A stretch of 64,000 nt of DNA from Torreya grandis (GCA_037957365.1 JARHVA010003637.1:484501-548500), one strand, 5' to 3'. Positions 50,771-62,959 are shown, counted from the stretch's first letter. Numbers and translations: made by a program. Notes: generated from the letters alone by a model not told the origin.

Positions 50771-53700
50771 ACCTAACTTTTTTCACTTTATTGATGGTTT
50801 TCTTACAGGGGCTTATCGGTGCATCAATCACCTCAGGTACACATCCTAAGGATTTCAAAAATAATGGATTGGGATAATATCATGATAATTTACAAGATAT
50901 TTTTACATAATATATTTTTGTACCTTCATTTATGTCATCTTGACCTCCTTTGAGTCTCTTTCTTTAGTAACTCCCTGCTTACTTTCCATCTAGATTATCT
51001 AGCCACCCTATATTCCTATTGTATTGGATAGGTCAATATGTTAAATTTAGTCCTTGTATTGTATTAAATTGGATAATATATTTCTAATGAATATGTATAT
51101 CACTTATACTATATCATCCTAGCTGATATAGTTATGTGTTAGTTGACATCCTTTTAGACTATATCATTTTACCATATAATTTTGACCTAGAATTTAGGGT
51201 TAGTTTTGGGTCATGTTATTATTACAAAAAAAATGACACATTAATATACTATTATTATGCTCACATTTATTATTTTAAGTATTAAAATGATGAGTTAGAG
51301 GTTAAAGTCTTATATTAAAGGTCTAGTCTTGCATAAAAGTCTTTAAAGTTCAATAGGAGGAGTCATGTTAAGGAAGTTGACATCTTTAACTTATACCATC
51401 TCTTTCAAAGTTTCACTTGAGATAAAGGGGGATATTTATGTGATGATTAGTCTAATCAAAGGTATGTATCTCTATACCTCTTCTCTTTCATTTATTTACT
51501 TAGTAAATAGATTTGTTTGCTCATTATTATAGTGGATGTATTTTTTGAATCCTTTCTTATTCTTCTCATTGTATATAGTAAGTTGGTATATCTATAAAAA
51601 AAATTAGGATTACCATTATCTATTAGTTTCATAGAGTTCCCATTGGTTGATTTTTAAACTTAAAATGTTTTGATCTAAGGTGATATTTTCATTAATCCTA
51701 GATTTTACATTAAAGGGTTATATAGAAATGAAATGACATAAGGTTGATAATCAGATCTATACTAGGACAATTAGATGCTAAATTTGGATATAAGAATACA
51801 TTAAATTTATTATTTTGAGATAGTATAAATATATAAAGTACAAATATGTTATATATATATATATAATAAATAACTGATATACTTATCTTGTTCTAATTCT
51901 AATGAAATTTTGTATTTGGAATAGGTAGAAAGGACGTTGGAAGGAGATTCTAGAATAGTCATCAAATTATAGATTGGATGCTTCTAGTGATCTAAACACT
52001 AACACCATCCTGGGATGGTTGCATTGATTCTAATGTTTGGGTTTGATGCAAGTTCATTCTTATTATCACCATTGAGGGTTTAGTGGAAATAATGGACATT
52101 ATGACCTATAGTTTTTCATAGAGATTACCATTACAATCATGGCTCAGTTTGTTAGCCATGAGGGGAGATTTATGTGGAGTATATTTGGGGGTTTTGATAT
52201 TATTGAGGTGAGTTTTAATAATAAATTTCAAGCTTTTAAAAGAGGAGAACAAAAAGGAAAAATAGGAAGTGATTCAAAGTCTTACATTTTTTCATTAAAA
52301 ACTATCAAGTGAGTTTTGTTATGTTCTTTTACACTTGTAAGTGTTTATCCTTGTATATATTATGGTTTAATTTTTAAATTAGTTTAAAATATTTTTATTC
52401 ATGTAAAATAAAAATGGTTTTATGTGTTGTTTATATTTATGAAAAATTTGAATGTCATGGAATAAGGTTTTAACCTATCAAGGTTTATCAGTTTTATGCT
52501 TTGTTTAATGGTGGTTATCTGGTCATGGAAAAATAATAAGGAATGTTGTTTTGTTTTTATTATTAAGTTTTTTTATTGATTTAAGTTTGGTTATGTATGA
52601 CCCTAGAATCATGTCTTGATGGTTTGTTTTTTCATTCAAATGCAAAAATGATTTTTCTAAGTACATTATTGAATGGGATTTGGTTATTATTACATTTTGA
52701 TTATTTGTGTAATCATTTCCTTAGCCTATCGATTCAAGGCTGAAATTTTTTAATCTACATGTTATCATTTATTGTAAAAATGGTAAAACAAATAATGAAG
52801 GTTTTAAATTTATAATATTGATTATTAAATCATTTTAAAATTATTGATGTTGAAGTTAATACTTGACTATTGGAATTTTTAGTTCTATCTTATTGGAAAA
52901 ATTGTATGGTTATTTTTTGGGAATGTAAAGTTGTTTCCCTGTGTGTTATAGAGATAATGCTAACAACGTATTCATATATCATTTGGTTGTTTACCTAGTT
53001 GACTAAACTCAAATTCTAGGTTATTATTTTCAACTTTGTTTATATCAGGTTGTTGAGGTTTAATATTTTTCATTTATCATTTTTTTTACTAAAGAGATAT
53101 GTTCTTATTCTAGATTACCTAGTTTAGTGTAATGAAAAATAATATAAAGGTTATATAATGTATATAGTTGAATTTCATGATTTTATTCACTCAAATATAA
53201 TTTGAGGTTAAATATGTCAAGCTCAAGGTTATGAACTATAGTCTTTGGATTAGGTGTCAAGACACTAATCTCCTTGAATTAGAATGTGAGTGATTTCTCC
53301 TTATTTTATCTGAGTTGTGTTTTTAAAATAAGATCAAAATTATTTTTCTCATTATCTTCACCTATCCTTATTCCTAGATCTAAAACCAACTGATGGATGG
53401 GGTGGTCTAGGGTCACCAATAGGGGTGTCATTGGGATTGGAGAGATGTGTGTCTATTGATATTTCAAAACAGATGATTTAAATTATGCTTAAATTTATTT
53501 AGGATTTCATTTAAATGAACATTTTCTTATAAATTTTATGTAATATGAATCTCTTAGATTTGGTACTTGTATTATTTTATCTCTCTTTAAGATAATATGA
53601 CTTGATTCTATGAGTTAATAATTTTAGTAATATTGTTTAATTTAATTATATAAAGGAGTAAATATTTTTTTATGTTCAATTAATTCATAACTTAATTATT

Positions 53701-54033
53701 CTAATTGATACCCTTTAGTAACATTATTTTATATCTTTATTTGATATATTGATGAGCCTTTATAGTAGTGATATGCATGTATAATAATAGAATGATTATC
53801 AGAGCAAAAAATAAAATTACTTATTAGTTGGGTTGCAGTTATTACTAATTTTCATTGAAAGGTTTAGATGATAGTGTTGAAACTCTAAAATGATGCTTAT
53901 TAGAGTTATGATTATGGAAGGACATGATTTTATCTTAAGATTTCAATAGTATATTTTTATTTGATGAGTTAAAAATGGGTTAATGGGTCCCATACCCTTA
54001 AAAAATAAAGTGGAAGATAAGAATGAGAAATCA
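50771..54033. other. AT-rich stretch without recognisable genes
   Basis: No domain was recognised on either strand. By position it could be the degraded remainder of the plus-strand gypsy element, but no pol motif is visible. A short TA run lies at 51,852-51,866. Confidence 0.4.
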
Positions 54034-54034
54034 G

Positions 54035-54080
<46 letters not shown>
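54034..54080 (+). repeat. Poly(A) tract, about 47 bp
   Basis: Almost pure A. On the plus strand it would be the tail of a retroposed sequence lying to its left. It cannot be the tail of the minus-strand LINE to its right, which would show T on the plus strand. No clear target duplication was identified. Confidence 0.9.
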
Positions 54081-54082
<2 letters not shown>

Positions 54083-55150
54083 TAGTACCCGATGAGAAAA
54101 GCCACCTTTAGCCTAAAATATGTTAATATTAAAAAAAAACCCAAAATAGACTAAATTTTCTAATCCAATAAGTCCATCTATTCAGACTCAAAATAATATA
54201 CTAATTTATTGGTCTCTATGTTCTTTTCTTTGTTACTCTTTCCTCTAGTCTAGTTCCCAAATGCCTATTATATCTCCTCATCTGGCCTCTTGCACTTTAG
54301 ACTAGCGAGCTTGAAATCCTCCCTCCCCTTCTTGATCTCCTTATTGTTTTACTCCTTACCACCACTATGTGTGTTTTTATATACATGGGGAGTGAACTTA
54401 GCTATGTTGAATTTTTGCTTTCCAAAGCTCAAATAAGAGGTTATTTAGATTAGAAATCCTTTTAATTTTTCAAAATAAAATCATCCAATATTTTTATGCA
54501 CAATATTTTTTGGATGGTACCCCACTTTGGTATATAACTTCTCAAGGAATTGATTGATGTCATCATTTATCTTAGGGTTCTCCATTTTTAACTATAATAT
54601 CTACCAAGGGATTATTCTTAAAATCCAAGATTGAAGCTTCTAGAGATCTTAGGAGAAAGAAAGGTAGGCTAATAATATGATCCATAAAATGGTTAATTTA
54701 GAGAAAAATTACCATATGCTTCCCTTCTAATAATGTAGCACATAATTTGTAAGCACACATCCAGTCATTTTCTAAGTAAATCCACCCTCATGAACCCTTT
54801 CTATGATGAAATTTTTGTCTTCTTCTTCTCCTTGCTATAGAAGATGTTGAAAATCTCTTATTTCCTTTTTGGTCCTTGAATACTTTAAATCTCAAGTAGT
54901 CCATCCTTGTAATATCCCCTATTACCCCATGTCCATCGCCTCTTATTTTAGGATCCTCCAAAATGATCCTCCTACACAAAATCTGAGTCTGAGAAAGCAA
55001 TGAGAACAAGGGGGAATTTAAGATCCATATAAATTATTAATGATAGGTAAAAAATTACTCTAGGAATTTAAAGCCTTAAGGAGTGACTAAAATATAATGT
55101 CCTTTCATGTTTGAACATCTCTTCTCTTATGCTATGTGTGATGATTCATA
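54081..55150. other. Probable LINE 3' flank, unassigned
   Basis: No domain. This lies downstream of the LINE RNase H stop (minus strand) and may include its 3' untranslated region. I could not find the LINE 3' end or its tail. An open stretch at 54,788-55,009 (minus) ends in an Arg-rich run (ARRRRRQKF) without recognisable family. Confidence 0.35.
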
Positions 55151-55169
55151 AATAGGCACATCATATCAT

Positions 55170-55660
55170 TTTATGGGATGTCCTTTATCGAGCTTGATAA
55201 AGGGGATGACATCATTAGGGAACTCTTCACCTTGCCATCATGTAAGGGAGATACTACTGACCCCTATGTTATCTATTTTTGAATCACTTATATTTCCCTC
55301 TCTATAAAAATGAGTGGTAGACACCCCTTTGAAGTAGGAAATCATGTTTTTTGCATCATTTATGATCCTAGTTATATTTCAGGATGACTGAGTCAATCCT
55401 TTTAAATAGTTGATGATATTCATGGAATCTTCCTTAACTTTTAGATAATCTATTTCAAGCTTAATCATAAGATTTATGCCCCATAAAATAGATTTAGCTT
55501 CAAAAACATGGTTTATTTGGATCCTAAGTGGTCCCACATAAGATACCCTAAGATTCCCATGAAAATCCTTGATTACTCCTCCCATTCCCATCAGACCTAG
55601 ATTTCCTTTAGTAGCACCATCAAAATTCAATTTGAACTAATGGGGATGATGATTAATCCA
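55170..55660 (-). pseudogene. LINE ORF2 RNase H domain
   Basis: The minus-strand frame reads NFDGATKGNLGLMGMGGVIK (near 55,570-55,630), the start of a plant-type RNase H with the first catalytic Asp in NFDGA. FEAKSILWGI (near 55,480-55,510) carries the Glu and LKVKEDSMNII (near 55,415-55,445) the region of the second Asp. Further on, STTHFYREGN (near 55,290-55,325) fits the C-terminal H-x4-EGN motif. One 83-residue piece is open. RNase H at the ORF2 end is a known variant of plant L1 elements. Confidence 0.88.
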
Positions 55661-55999
55661 CTTGACCTTAGATATATTAACCCACTACTTGTGATATTTG
55701 ATAGGAATCTCAAGATTAAGCTAGCTAAGAATCTATGAAAAATAAGGAGAACTAACCTCGTCAAAAGATGAAGCATAGGAAAACCAATTTTATTTTACAA
55801 AAGCCATGATTTTATTGAAAGTGGGTAAATGGCTAGGCTTGACATTATCAAATATAATCTAATTTATTGAGATTGATATTCCCTAAAAAATATGGGGAAT
55901 AACCAAGTTCCACCAAAATTATAGTGGTGGATAATCCCAAGGGGGCTTCCATTGATATATCAGGTCCTTAATAGTTTTAAGAGTTACCCAAGAGTAGTT

Positions 56000-56326
56000 G
56001 GAAAGGCTGAAGGAAGACTAAAATATGGATGAGGTAAAGGAAAATGATAGTAAATTTTTTTTTATAGATTCAACCTCATATTTATATAACATGCACCTAT
56101 TGGGGATTAGAATTCTTGTCCCTCATAAGATTATTCACCATAAGGATCTTGTGCTGATATTTTAACCAAAAGAATACATTAATCTTTGGGATGAGGTTTT
56201 TTTATCTAAAGAACATTCCATTTTTTTTCAATTTTTCCTATTCTTATAGGGAGAGGTATCCAAATTTAACTAAAAATAATTTGTTAGGGTCCTCTTTCTA
56301 TATGAGAGCATCTTCTTTTGGGAAGA
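56000..56326 (-). pseudogene. LINE ORF2 zinc-binding reverse-transcriptase tail, part 2
   Basis: PKINVFFWLKYQHKILMVNN (near 56,125-56,190) matches the PKVNAFLWLA...ILT-x-DNL motif of the zf-RVT domain that follows the LINE reverse transcriptase. KEDPNKLFLVKFGYLSL (near 56,255-56,310) precedes it, and joins the part beyond 59,862. Confidence 0.8.
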
Positions 56327-57420
56327 TGTAATATCCCCTATTTCCCTTCAATTCTAAAACTAGATATTTTTTGACTATTTCTTTGTATTTTGCATATAAA
56401 TATTGTCTCAAAACTTGATCTTTTGTAAATATGGAACAGTTCTCGGGTTGCTGTGTCAACAACACAATCGCCATCATCAATTGATATACAGCTAACATTA
56501 GTCTTTGTTGGTTGGCTACTCTACCGACATCGGTCTATAGTTGGCCGATGTCGGTCACTGGGATGCTGTTGTCAGTTCTTGTGTCCCCTGCGATGCTGTC
56601 TGACCTATCACAAATCGGTACAAAATTGTATCGATCGGTATGGATTCTGTATAAAAGCAAGATAATATGTTATGGTCTATATTCTGGTCCCTGATCTCAA
56701 GATATCTATCTGGACAATTTATTAAATAAAAACATAAGGAAATAAATACCTGAAATCCCTGTGATAACTTCTGTGTGAAGTTATCTCCCAAACCTGTAAA
56801 CCTCTATGATAACTTTTGTATGAAGCTATCTCTCAAATCAGCAATAGATCAGCTAATATTTCATAGCCTTTAAATCACACACACTAAAGAGTGGATGTTC
56901 TCCAATGCAAATGGAATCCTGGAACCCTTGGCTCAGTCTTCATAGAAGAATTCTTAGCAACAATCAATATCAATAATCAATTCAATTCTCTCCCATGAGA
57001 AACCCTTATACCCTCAAAAAGGTATGCTTTCCCTAATTAGGGTTTTCTTAAATTAAAATTAGGGTTTTTTAATTAAAATTAGACCAAATAATTAATATTT
57101 GATTAAATCAATCAAATATTAATATCTCCCTCAATACATGTCGGATCCTCGAATCGTCTGAAGCTAGAGAACTAGGGAGTGATTTTGCACATGATCATGC
57201 TAAAATAAGGATGCTCTACTGCATGTTAGAAGTCCCTAAATAATAGAAGCTTAGGCAAACATGTCTGAAAGAGCTTGAATGAAAACCAACTATAGAAATT
57301 TTGCTAATCGAAGCCAAGCCAAGCTCCACCATGACTGTCTATCAATCCTATCAGCCTACGAGGGTCACATAATAGGCTAACCATCACTCTAAATATGTCA
57401 AATAAAAATGGGACATGACA
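56327..57420 (-). repeat. 3' LTR of the nested element (1,094 bp)
   Basis: Partner of 58,614-59,861 but lacks about 150 bp present there (58,680-58,830 region), joined at TTTTGCATATAAA near 56,392. It carries the palindromic motifs TACCGACATCGGTC (56,522-56,535) and GGCCGATGTCGGTC (56,543-56,556). Confidence 0.92.
56510..56560. repeat. CCGACATCGG palindromes in the nested-element LTR
   Basis: ACCGACATCGGT at 56,523-56,534 is a perfect palindrome and includes the 9-base drought-responsive element TACCGACAT in full. GGCCGATGTCGGTC follows 8 bp later. The partner LTR has four decayed units at 58,931-59,018. The same motif family occurs in the copia element at 4,528, 5,690 and 7,692. Confidence 0.75.
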
Positions 57421-57435
57421 ATCCACCCCTCTTAA
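57421..57435 (-). other. Polypurine tract (nested element)
   Basis: The minus strand reads TTAAGAGGGGTGGAT immediately before the LTR start TGTCATG. Confidence 0.75.
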
Positions 57436-57825
57436 AATTGCTTATCCCCAAGCAATCTCGAAACAATAAACCAATCAATCCACCTGGATCCCAAATGTAG
57501 TCATGATCTATACTGATGACAATCAATGCAAGCTCCTACAATATCCTCTGAAATATAACCAAGAGGAATCCATAATCAAATTGGTGAATGCAACTCACCC
57601 AATCTCTAAAATCACAACTACCATGAATGTGTCGATACTGCAGGCTTTGTAACTTGTGACTACCAATTCCATCTACAAAAGATGGTGCCAATCCATCCCA
57701 TAACTGGTCCCTTTGTAAAGGTGGCACAACCAACTATACCACACTATCATTGGTGTGAGAAGAATTAATCTAGAGACTCAACTCCACTGGTATGCCAAAC
57801 TCATCAGGACCGAAACTCCCAAATC

Positions 57826-58494
57826 CTAAACATGTGTGTCAGCTCCAACAACATGTTCCTCAGCTACAACTGTAGGAATGTACTCACCAATAACACTCAA
57901 TGTACTAACCTTTGAGTATACCTCCACACTCTGAATGCCAACATCGGACTCATCCTTATCTAACTCTAAAGAAGCTACTGCTAAAACTATCTCATCATCA
58001 TAATCTTCAGCTCCCTCATCCTCTACAACTAACTGAGAGTCTAAATCCCCATGACTAAGCTCATCCACATGTCTCTCAGAATTCTAGTGAGCCACCTTCA
58101 TTGACTCTACCTTAAGCTCTGAAGCCCCAGTCTTTGACTCCTCAGAACTATCCCGCTATTTGGAATATTTTGATTTTGAATCCTCATAATATGCCCATAT
58201 CACATGATTTGCCTTGCCCTTAGGCCTCAAAGGACAATCATGATTGGCATCATATGGACCTTTGTAGTATAAGCAAAGCTTTTTCCTATGTAGATCATTA
58301 AGAGCCCCTCGATCCAAAGGTGGTGTTGTGGACCCTTTAAAAAAGGATGTCATATGCCATACTAATTTGGCTTCGAATGTATGGTCTAAAAGGATTTCAT
58401 TCATCCTCATCTGGGTTTTAACCAACTAGTTCAAACTTTGTTTCAGCTTCTTCATATCCTTGTCCCACTGTTTCTGAGTACTTGAAGTACCCAT
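57826..58494 (-). pseudogene. Truncated gag of the nested element
   Basis: One frame from an ATG at 58,494 (MGTSSTQKQWDKDMKKLKQS) to 57,826, about 222 codons with three premature stops. The start is a likely coiled coil. KKLCLYYKGPYDANHDCPLR (near 58,235-58,295) is a zinc-knuckle-like segment, C-x2-C-x7-H-x-C with the second Cys now Tyr, like the short knuckle of some plant gypsy gags. The rest is very acidic (VVEDEGAEDYDDEIVLAVAS near 57,970-58,030). The sequence continues in another frame to 57,536 without recognisable domain. It would bind element RNA. No capsid or protease domain was found. Confidence 0.65.
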
Positions 58495-58548
58495 GATTTA
58501 CTAACTGATTGAATGTCCAATCTACCCAATAGGATGGCAAGAAATTTA

Positions 58549-58613
58549 GCTCTAATACCACTGTAATGTCCCTTTCTTAGGGTCTCCTTTTTAAAAAAAA
58601 GCTCTAATACCAC
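58549..58613 (-). other. Duplicated primer-binding site and LTR-end fragment
   Basis: TGGTATTAGAGC (minus strand) occurs twice, at 58,601-58,612 next to the 5' LTR and again at 58,549-58,560. The second copy is followed by an LTR-end-like TGTAATGTCCCTTTCTTAGG (plus strand, 58,562) that differs from this element's own LTR end. One TGGTATCAGAGC base is mutated (C to T) in both copies. Confidence 0.75.
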
Positions 58614-59861
58614 TATAATATCCCTTATTTCCCTTCAATTTTAAAATTGGATATTTTTTGACTATTTCTCTATATTTTGCCTTTTAATGCTTTTCCATGA
58701 ATAAAGATATGATTTCGCAAGATAAATTCAATTAAATAGATAGACAATAGTATAATCTATCAACTAGTTAATCAGTACTCTTATTATTCTTTAGAATGAT
58801 TACAATAATGAATCTTTGGCATGCATATAAAGTAATACAAATATCATCTCAAAACTTGATCTTTTGCAAATCTAGAACAGCTCTCGGGTTGCTGTGTCAA
58901 CAACACAGTCACCATCTTCAGTCGATATACGACCGATGTCAGTCTTTGTTGGTTGGCTACTCTACCAACATCAGTTTGCAGTCGGCCGATGTCAGTCACT
59001 GGGATGCCAATGTTGGTTCCTGTGTCCCCTGCAGTGTTGTCTGACCTATCACAGATTGGTAAAGAATTATACGGATCAGTACATATTCTATACAAAAGCA
59101 AGATAATATGATGTAGTCTGTATTCTGGTCCCTAATCTCAATATCTCTATCTGGACAATTTATTATATCAAAACATAAGGAAATAAATACCTGAAATCGC
59201 TGTGATAACTTTTGTGTGAAGTTATCTCCCAAACCTATAAACCTCTGTGATAAATTTTGTATGAAGCTATCTCTCAAATTGGCAATGGATCAGTTGATAT
59301 TTCATAGCCTCTAAATCACACACACTAAAGAGTGGACGTTCTCCAATGCAAATGGAATCTTGGAACCCTTGGCTCAGTCTTCACAGAAGAATTCTTAGCA
59401 ACAATCAATATCAATAATCAATTCAATTCTCTCCCATGAGAAACCCTTATACCCTCAAAAAGGTATGCTTGCCCTAATTAGGGTTTTATTAAATTAGAAT
59501 TAGGGTTTATAAATTAAAATTAGACCAAATAATTAATATTTGATTAAATCAATCAAATATTAATATCTCCCTCAATACATGTCAGATCCTCAAACCATCT
59601 GAAGCTGGAGAACTAGGGAGTGATTCCACACATGATCATGCCAAAATAAGGATGCTCCACTACATGTCAGAAGTCCCTAAATAATAGGAGCTTAGGTAAA
59701 TGTGTCCAAAAGAGCCTGAATGAAAACCAATTGTAGAAATTTTGCTAATCGAAGCCAAGCCAAGCTCCACCATGACCCTCTATCCATCCTATCAGCCTAT
59801 GAGGGTCGCATAATAGGCTAACCATCACTCTGAACATGTCAACTGAAAAGGGGACATGATA
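58614..59861 (-). repeat. 5' LTR of the nested element (1,248 bp)
   Basis: Full-length partner of 56,327-57,420. It has four decayed CCGATGTCGG-type units at 58,931-59,018. On the plus strand the terminal dinucleotides are TA/TA instead of TG/CA, both explained by transitions. Confidence 0.92.
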
Positions 59862-59866
59862 GAAGA

Positions 59867-62050
59867 TACTTATGTGAATGTTCTAAAGTGTGACATTTAA
59901 ATATTGTAAGAAAATAGCTTGGTACTAATTCAGATCTTCTTTATAGAGAAGTTTATACCTTTTTCTACCATTGATTTCCTCCCAGTAATTATACACCTTA
60001 TGATTGATTGTCTCTTTAAAGTGAGTTGACAACTCCACTGCTTAAGGTGAGGAAACTAACTAGGCTTAGATCTAGAGGTCCTACCAAAAATACACTTTTT
60101 TACCTATGATAATATTCCATTTTAGTCCTTTTCTAATAATATCCTTTCCATCTCTCAATGTTTTCCAAAATGTTGAACCATTTCTAGGGCCATCTTCTAC
60201 CAAGAAATAGGAATCATCCCAAAAAATTAAGTATTTATCCCTGATAATCCTAGTCTAATGATTGTCTTCCTTGACTACCCTCCATCCTTGGTTTGATAAA
60301 ATAGCTTGATTCATGAATCTTACCCTTATAAGGCCCAATCCTCCTTTAGAGGAAGGAAGACATGCTTTGTTCTAGGAAATAAGGGGGAATCTAAATCTAT
60401 CCTATGTTCCCCTCCAAAGAAATTTATTTTGTATTTGTTTAATATGATCTACAACTTTTCTTAGAATAAAAAATAAAGACATGAAATAAACATGTATGAT
60501 TTTTAATGAACTTTTAATAATTTGTAATTTTCTATCCTAAGACAACAAGTTCCCTTTCCACCCAAATAAAAAATCTCTAAATCATGTCAATGAGTGGATT
60601 CCAAAATTTTGTTTTCATAGGGACATTGAAAAAGGGAAAGCTAAGGTAAAAGGAGAGGAGATTCTTTATGACATAACCAATGATCCTAGAGATCTTATCT
60701 TCTAGAGAAAGTAGGGTGTTGATGAAGAACAAGAAATTTTTGAGGAAGTTAACACTTTGGTGAGAAAAAATTTCATAGATTTCAAGGATTTTCATGAAGT
60801 ACTTGGATTTAGAAAGTAAAGCTTCTCCCATCATCATATTGTCATCCATAAATTATTGATGGCTGATAGGTCTAGTGTTTTGAGCCATTGTGATTCCTTT
60901 GATAACTTTGGAAGTTATAGTCATGTTGATATTTCTACTCAAAGTTTTAGCCATTATGATAAACAAATAAGGAGAAAGTGGGTATCATTTTTTGAGTCCT
61001 CTACCTATCAAGAAGAAACCTTTGGTAAATCCATTGATAATTATTAAGAACATGGGGGTAGATATGCAGGAAGAAATCAAGTTTCTAATAGTCTGATTAA
61101 AACTGAACTTAAGGAGGATTCTATCAAGAAACTACCAAGAGACTCGATCATAAGATTTATTCATATCCAATTTGAGGAACATTCCTTGTTAAGAGGAATT
61201 AGAAATTAAGTGAATAGTTTTTTGGGAAATAATGATGTTGTTTGAAATTTGTCTACTAAACACAAAATCCCATTGTTGTTATGCAATTAGTTTACCAATC
61301 AACATTTGAATTCTTAAAGATTGGCCTTTCATGTAGATTTTATAAAAAGTGGAACAAAGGTTGATGGGCATGAAATATTTAAATTGATTATTCCCCTACT
61401 TCTTAGGAATGAGAAATATAAAGGTGTTATTGAAGTCTTTTAACATAGTTCTAGATTTAAAGAATTCATAAATAGCTAGATAGACTTCATTTTGGATGGT
61501 ATCCCAGAGAACCTAAAAATAAAATTAAAGGAAAACCATTAGTGTTAGGGGTTTTATACCCTTATAAGGAGAAAATAATGGATATGATTTATTTTTTTGA
61601 GGGAAGAGAGAGAATGGTGGCATTATCTTCTTGGGAAATAACTCCTTTTATGAGATTAACCACCTGATATTATAAATAAGCATCTTAAGAAGGGACAAAG
61701 GCTAAAAGATTTTTTTAGAAATTTACTATTGGAAGCTCAATGTCTTTTTCCTCATTATACCAGTTAGCATATTATCCCTTGAATTTTACAATGAAATTAT
61801 TTTGGTAATTCTTGGGCATTGAAGTATAGAAGTACTTAGTGTTTCTAGCTCCCTCCTTGATCCAAGTCTTCCTCAATTTTTCAAATCAGTAAAATTCTTC
61901 CTTAGATTCTAGGTTATGGTAAAGGCTTAAGAACTACATTTATTTTGAATGCAAGGAAGGGGAAGACCCATAAGCATTGATTTATAACTCAATTCTACTA
62001 ATTTCCTCCTCAATATAATGTTTTAGAAAAAATATGTTCCCAAAAACTTC
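59867..62050 (-). pseudogene. LINE ORF2 reverse transcriptase and connector, part 1
   Basis: In coding order: WIKEGARNTKYFY (near 61,810-61,850) equals the W-x-K-GD-xNTKFFH motif. FISLIPKK (near 61,420-61,445) and SYDRVSW (near 61,130-61,155) are reverse-transcriptase motifs, and YPLSPYLFIIMAKTLSR (near 60,940-60,995) matches the GDPLSPYLF block. QFMDDNMMMGEALL (near 60,810-60,855) holds the catalytic F-x-DD, and HQSVNFLKNFLFFINT (near 60,710-60,755) follows. Beyond it, KQIQNKFLWRG and SKGGLGLIRVRFMNQAILSN (near 60,295-60,440) begin the connector typical of plant L1. Both catalytic Asp residues are kept. Stops are numerous. Confidence 0.9.
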
Positions 62051-62099
62051 CTTATTCTATATCTTTAGTTTATTTCTTAACATGTGTAAATTTTAGGAC

Positions 62100-62950
62100 A
62101 AGAATATACATAGAAGATCCTTGAATCGAGAACTTATACTATTCCTTAAGAGAATCCTTGAAGTTTTGATTGGAAATCCACATTTTCTCAAATCCAAAAG
62201 GAATAATTTTTTCTTTGGAAATATTTTTTCTATAAAACACCATGGGGTTGTCATTGGAACCGATCCTAGGAAGAGAATATAATGAACTAGTAAAATGTAA
62301 GTTCCATTTTAAAGATTTCAAAAACATATTTAGTCTAAATTGGATTATATTATCACCCAATCTCTTATTTGACTAGATAAATGGGTTACCTTTGAAGCCA
62401 ATGTCAGTTAGCCTTTCTTCTTCAATAAACTCACTAAAATTCAGCATGTTATTATTAATGGAACATGTTCCCACATTCTTTTCCCCCAAAGTTAGAGGTG
62501 AATTGAAATCCCCTAACACCATCCAATTATGAGATTTAAAAATATTCCTAGTATTAATCGAGTCCTACCATTATTTTCTATTATCATTTCTAGAGTTTGG
62601 AGTGCACATATTGGTGAGAACCTAGTTTATTTCGGTATGAATTTCTTGGAAAAAACTATGATATGGGAGTTAGTTTCTAAGAGGGTATTTCCTTCCAAAA
62701 CTAATGGATCCCAAAAAAATGCCAACCCTATAGAGGTGCCTTAAGAGCTACTTATACTACACAAATATTTATCCCAAATATTAATTTTATTCTTCAAATT
62801 TTATTCCATAGACATTTTAATTTCTTAGATAATAAAAATATCAGGTCTATGATTGAAGACCAAATTTCTAGCCAACCTCTATTTCCTAGTGTTATTCAGC
62901 CCTCTTATGTTCCAAAAAATGATATTCAATTCTTAGTGCTTGGAAAATGT
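62100..62950 (-). pseudogene. LINE ORF2 endonuclease domain
   Basis: Minus-strand blocks: IIFWNIRGLNNTRK (near 62,885-62,930), the SWNIRGLN opening of L1 endonuclease, with RPDIFII and a decayed QEIK; then NWMVLGDFNSPLTLGEKN (near 62,475-62,530), the GDFN motif carrying catalytic Asp and Asn; FIEEERLTDIGFKGNPFIWS (near 62,370-62,430) and a final GSNDNPM (near 62,240-62,265) in place of GSDHxP. This apurinic-type endonuclease nicks target DNA to start integration. The WSNK-R and RLNMFL blocks lie between. Family assignment is secure. Confidence 0.88.
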
Positions 62951-62959
62951 CTAAGGGTC

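Larger units (their letters stand above)
56327..59861 (-). mobile_element. Gag-only LTR element nested in the LINE
   Basis: LTRs at 56,327-57,420 and 58,614-59,861, perfect GAAGA target duplications (56,322-56,326 and 59,862-59,866), a primer site TGGTATTAGAGC next to the high-coordinate LTR and a purine tract next to the low-coordinate LTR. Together these set the orientation as minus. Coding-strand LTR ends are TGTCATGTCCC and GGGATATTACA, the latter reading ATA in the 5' copy. The 1.2-kb interior has only a gag fragment with a zinc-knuckle-like segment and an acidic tail. No pol was found, so it depends on a partner for enzymes. Superfamily is uncertain: the gag knuckle looks gypsy-like, while the primer type is common in copia and in some gypsy. 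Confidence 0.92.

Noticed and set aside
54788..55009. Arg-rich open stretch as a small nucleic-acid-binding protein
   Set aside because: It has no family match that I recognise and lies in the LINE 3' flank. A run of AGA/TCT repeats explains the Arg-rich end.
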